From JAZDJP01 sp043803805 (lineage in GTDB: Bacteria; Planctomycetota; JAZDJP01), in contig JAZDJP010000084.1 in assembly GCA_043803805.1 (NCBI GenBank), positions 62,001 through 126,000 of the forward strand: 64,000 nucleotides of DNA. Direction: 5' to 3'. Positions 60,958-64,000 of the stretch are shown piece after piece (position 1 is the first letter of the stretch; each line of letters opens with the position of its first letter). The notes beneath the pieces are model-generated. The model was given only the letters and a program-made list of their open reading frames with translations, was not told the DNA's origin and ran no database searches. The position numbers and the translations under genes are program-made.

Positions 60958-62862
60958 TTAGCGAATCCGGAAAATGCTGACGATGGAGTTCCGGAAGACC
61001 TCCTCGGTTTCCCGGCATTTCCGGAGACGCCCCCGGATTCCGGGGGCCATCCGTTCCTCGTAGGGGCCGGCCAGAACGTAGGCCGCCCGGTTCCGACGGG
61101 CGATGGAGGATATCCGGCGGGTGTCCTCCGATCGGTAGGCTTCCCAGATTTCCTCTCTCAACGTGAGGGCGCCGGTATCGTCGGGTCTGAAGACCTGTGT
61201 GTGATAATCATCGCCAAGCACAACGTTTCTTCCGGACAGTGATGCCGGAATCGTAACATAACGCCCCCGGGGGGGAAGAATCAGAAGCCGGTCCTCCGGA
61301 CGGGTGTTCCCGGCGATCCACCGGTACGCGGCGGCCTCGTCGGACGGTATGGCCAGGTGAGCCCCGCGCAGACCGGAGGAAACCGCGACGTCCATGCCGA
61401 GGGTGAGGAGGGTGGGCAGAAGGACGCACGCGGGAAGGACGAGCGCCGGCCATCGCCGTGTTTCGATCCGTCGGGCGATTTCGGATGCGGCCAGCGCGAC
61501 AAACCCGATCCCGACCACCTTGACGCTTTTCCGAAGGAAGAGTTCGGGGTTGGCGGGTTCCCCGACCGAGAGGCCGATGGCCAGTCCCGTTGCGGCCAGA
61601 AGCAGGATGTCCCGAGGGAGGCGGCCGGCGGGAAATTCCCGGCGGAGGAAGGCCAGTGTCATGATCATCAGTCCGCCGTATTCCGCCAGGAGGTAAATCG
61701 GCAAAATTTTCCAGGCGGCCGGGTACGGGTGAAATCCGATTTGAGGGGCGCCGAAAATTCCGGTGATTCGAAAGGTGAAAAATCCGGCGGCGGCGGTGAA
61801 CACGGCGTACAGGAATGGACGGAGGCGTTGTTCTTCCGGCCCGGCGGGAATCAAGGCGGAAAGAATCGCCCACGCGACGCCGATGGCGCCGATGAAGGCA
61901 TCGAATCCGGTGGCGAAAACGGCCAGGGCGGTTCTCCGTCCTCCCGGCTTGAAAAGCGACAGGGACGCCAGAATGAGGGAAAGGGCCATGAGGGCATGGG
62001 GCTCGTAGAGGAAATCGCGATAAATTCCATGAGACAGGTCGGAAATCGCCAGGGGGACGTCCTCTCCCGCCGAGGGCACGCGCACAAGGCCGGGAACGAG
62101 GGACTCCACGAGCGGTCGGGCGATGGCGTAGACCCCCTTGTAACCGCCGGTCAGGAAAACAAGGGCCATTCCGGCGGTGATGCCGGTTTTGCGCGATGTG
62201 ACTTTCCCGACAAGGGAGATCGCCACGCCCAGAAACAGAAATCCGGCCGCGAGGGATGAGGCCATGAGGGCGGGGATGGCGGGGGCGCCCCATCGGATCA
62301 GGGCTCCCGGAAAAAGATGGAAGAACCAGTAGTAATGAAGGGGATGGCCCGCCTGGAAGGGGGTTTCCGGAGGGAATGAACGGGAGGTGGATGAGGCGAT
62401 GGCCAAGTGATGGAGAAAGTCAATGTTGAAGTAGGGAGGGTAGAGGAATCGTCCGGCTTGTTCCGTCAGAAGAAGCATGTAGGGAGGGGCGACCAGAAGA
62501 ATCTGGAGGAATATGGCAATTACGAACGAACGGGCATCCGTGCCGGAATCCACGGGTGCGGGTTCCGGGGAAGGGCGTTTGCCGAATAAGAAAAGCGACA
62601 GGCTGACAAAGGCTGAAATAAGAACGAATGCGCCCGCGGGCCGGACGATACCGGACAGGAAAATCATGAGGCCGAAGGCGACCGCCGCCGCGGCCCATCC
62701 CCGGGCGGTGTCGCGTTGTCCAAAGGCGCGGCCGGCCGCGATCGCCGGCAGGAGAAACAGGGCCAGCCCTCCGAGGATTATCGGGGAATCCGGACCGGCA
62801 ATAAAAATAGCGAGGATGATCGGGAATGCCGCGGCGAGGATGAGTCCGTGATAATATTTCAT
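60958..62862 (-). CDS. Polytopic membrane protein, DUF2298/GT-C-like
   Basis: 634 residues with about 12-14 hydrophobic segments and a soluble C-terminal domain. The loop IDFLHHLAIASSTSRSFPPE with PFQAGHPLHYYWFFHLFPG closely resembles the F-P-P-x-x-P-x-x-x-G-x-x-x-x-YYxxxH pattern of DUF2298 proteins, thought to be GT-C-type glycosyltransferases. ILPPRGRYVTIPASLSGRNV lies in the C-terminal part. It may transfer a polyprenyl-linked sugar or polymerise glycan. It is flanked by inverted repeats and is on the opposite strand to the ligase gene. Confidence 0.7.
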   Translation of the reverse strand: MKYYHGLILAAAFPIILAIFIAGPDSPIILGGLALFLLPAIAAGRAFGQRDTARGWAAAAVAFGLMIFLSGIVRPAGAFVLISAFVSLSLFLFGKRPSPEPAPVDSGTDARSFVIAIFLQILLVAPPYMLLLTEQAGRFLYPPYFNIDFLHHLAIASSTSRSFPPETPFQAGHPLHYYWFFHLFPGALIRWGAPAIPALMASSLAAGFLFLGVAISLVGKVTSRKTGITAGMALVFLTGGYKGVYAIARPLVESLVPGLVRVPSAGEDVPLAISDLSHGIYRDFLYEPHALMALSLILASLSLFKPGGRRTALAVFATGFDAFIGAIGVAWAILSALIPAGPEEQRLRPFLYAVFTAAAGFFTFRITGIFGAPQIGFHPYPAAWKILPIYLLAEYGGLMIMTLAFLRREFPAGRLPRDILLLAATGLAIGLSVGEPANPELFLRKSVKVVGIGFVALAASEIARRIETRRWPALVLPACVLLPTLLTLGMDVAVSSGLRGAHLAIPSDEAAAYRWIAGNTRPEDRLLILPPRGRYVTIPASLSGRNVVLGDDYHTQVFRPDDTGALTLREEIWEAYRSEDTRRISSIARRNRAAYVLAGPYEERMAPGIRGRLRKCRETEEVFRNSIVSIFRIR

Positions 62863-62950
62863 CAGAAGTGTGATGGGTTGATATTCCAGCGATGGTACAA
62901 TTTATGCGGTTGCCTGTCCATGTTTTGATAAATCCGTTATGTTAAGTTTT

Positions 62951-62978
62951 AAGGGATGCTCACCATGAACGGGATATT
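62951..62978. repeat. Right arm of the 28-nt inverted repeat
   Basis: The reverse complement of 60866-60893 with two mismatches. It lies between the divergent genes 60958-62862 and 63030-64000. Confidence 0.8.
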
Positions 62979-63029
62979 TGCCATAAAATCCTTTGAAACC
63001 AACGGATTGGGATTGACGATACAAGGGAT

Positions 63030-64000
63030 ATGATGCGCGGTCCGACAAACGATCGGCTGTTTCTGCCCGAAGGAAGGAAGACGGAGGGGGCGACACGCGA
63101 GGTGGTCTTCACGTTTTTCCTCGTTTTGGGATTTGCCCTGACTCTGACGGGTATTACCGTCCCTTACCGGGGGGTCCACATTCCGTTTCCGGTGATGGTG
63201 GCGCTGGGATTTCTCTTCACGGGGTATTGTCTGCGTCTGGCCCTCGAGGACTTTCATAAAATCATGCTTCTGTTTGCCGTGTACATCCCGTTTCAAAAGG
63301 AATTGGCGGGGGACTTCGGGGGGCTCCTGCGGGCATTCAACATGACGAATATTTTAATCCTCACCATGGCCCTGGGCTGGTTTTCGCAGTCGTTTTTGGA
63401 GGGGCGTTCCGTTTATAAACGGCGTTCGGCCGATCTCCCGGTATTCCTTTTCATGTTTTTAGGTTCGATATCCCTGATTCGGTCGGAAATCACTCGTGTG
63501 GATCTGGACTTTCTTGAACTCGTGTTCGTTTTGAAACGATGGGCCGAGCCGATGCTGGTGTATTATATTTTTGTCAATAATATCCGGGACCGCCGGGATG
63601 TCTGGTGGGTGGTGTTCGTGGTCTGTCTCATGACGGGTCTGGTCGGGATGATCGGGCTCAAGGAGTATTACATTGATATCGGGGGATTGTGGAGGTACCC
63701 GTCGTCTTTGGATAGGTGTCGCATCAAGGGCATCGCCGACCAGCCCAATCAGTTCGGGGCGTATTTCTGCTACTACTCGTTTTATATGGTCTCATTTTTT
63801 TTCCATTATCTGTATGAAAAGAAATTCTGGATTTTCCTCATCCCGATTGCGGTGTGCGGACGCGCCATGTTGTTGTGTTTTTCCCGGGGGGCGACGATTT
63901 CCTTCGCGGTGGCGGCCTATGCGACGACGTGGTTCTGGAACCGGAAGGTGGCGTTGTTGCTTCTGACTCCGGTCCTATGTTATTTCGTGATGAATCCGGA
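63030..64000 (+). CDS. O-antigen ligase/polymerase-like membrane protein (partial)
   Basis: The frame is open from ATG 63030 (or ATG 63033, 5 nt after AAGGG) to the window edge, giving 323 codons so far. I see about eight hydrophobic segments. MLLCFSRGATISFAV contains the SRGA motif conserved in the Wzy_C/WaaL O-antigen ligase family, and KGIADQPNQFGAYFCYY matches the region before it. Such proteins ligate or polymerise undecaprenyl-linked glycan on the outer face of the inner membrane. With the flippase at 14292 it supports a Wzx/Wzy route. The catalytic periplasmic loop lies beyond the window. Confidence 0.8.
   Translation, partial: MMRGPTNDRLFLPEGRKTEGATREVVFTFFLVLGFALTLTGITVPYRGVHIPFPVMVALGFLFTGYCLRLALEDFHKIMLLFAVYIPFQKELAGDFGGLLRAFNMTNILILTMALGWFSQSFLEGRSVYKRRSADLPVFLFMFLGSISLIRSEITRVDLDFLELVFVLKRWAEPMLVYYIFVNNIRDRRDVWWVVFVVCLMTGLVGMIGLKEYYIDIGGLWRYPSSLDRCRIKGIADQPNQFGAYFCYYSFYMVSFFFHYLYEKKFWIFLIPIAVCGRAMLLCFSRGATISFAVAAYATTWFWNRKVALLLLTPVLCYFVMNP

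Noticed and set aside
1..64000. tRNA, rRNA, riboswitch
   Set aside because: I found no cloverleaf, rRNA core sequence or recognisable riboswitch by reading; a covariance-model search would be decisive.

Overview
The window is about 60% GC and holds 58 protein-coding genes or gene fragments; I see no rRNA, tRNA or CRISPR. A type II secretion operon with a secretin, a DXP reductoisomerase, an RseP-type site-2 protease and polysaccharide export genes point to a diderm (Gram-negative type) bacterium. Nothing I can read fixes the phylum. The divergent T2SS, the extra PDZ domains in RseP and the domain fusions suggest a lineage far from model proteobacteria.

Region 1 (1-10,755): the end of a queE-like gene (+), then a tightly overlapping minus-strand operon read gspD-E-F-G-H-I-J-dxr-rseP. 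No gspC, K, L or M is present here. The secretin GspD carries an inserted pseudopilin (GspG-like) domain about 59% identical by hand count to the neighbouring GspG. RseP appears to have four PDZ-like domains, and gspI starts with an 8-nt tandem repeat inside its leader codons.

Region 2 (10,797-12,305): an IS66-family element of the single-transposase type with 16-bp perfect terminal inverted repeats, inserted just upstream of the gspD promoter.

Region 3 (12,334-64,000, continuing beyond the window): a very large surface-glycan locus. It holds 15 genes with GT2 or GT4 glycosyltransferase domains, 14 SAM-methyltransferase genes (several with an N-terminal zinc ribbon), three polysaccharide deacetylases, asparagine synthase, an ATP-grasp enzyme, GDP-mannose 4,6-dehydratase, two radical SAM enzymes, a Wzx-type flippase, a Wzm/Wzt ABC exporter, two large polytopic membrane proteins and an O-antigen ligase/polymerase-like gene. 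Most genes overlap by 4 nt (ATGA, GTGA or TTGA), so they are probably translated as long coupled operons: + from 13.4 to 20.7 kb, + from 22.6 to 32.8 kb, - from 39.1 to 32.8 kb, + from 40.1 to 59.1 kb. The likely job is to build and decorate (O-methylation, deacetylation, perhaps amidation or amino-acid addition) one or more polysaccharides, with two export routes present.

The locus is a mosaic. Base composition falls from nearly 80% to under 40% GC within the single gene wzt, stays low to about 45.7 kb, rises, and falls again at 47.9-50.1 kb. A hicAB toxin-antitoxin pair sits just before the exporter. One methyltransferase is split by a frameshift at a run of eight G. Degenerate 7-8-nt tandem repeats recur at gene junctions, and REP-like stem-loops occur at 17.0, 59.2 and 60.9-63.0 kb. 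Between 59.3 and 60.7 kb an AAA/DUF234-type ATPase with an operator-like inverted repeat interrupts the glycan genes. No stretch longer than 300 bases lacks a gene or repeat.
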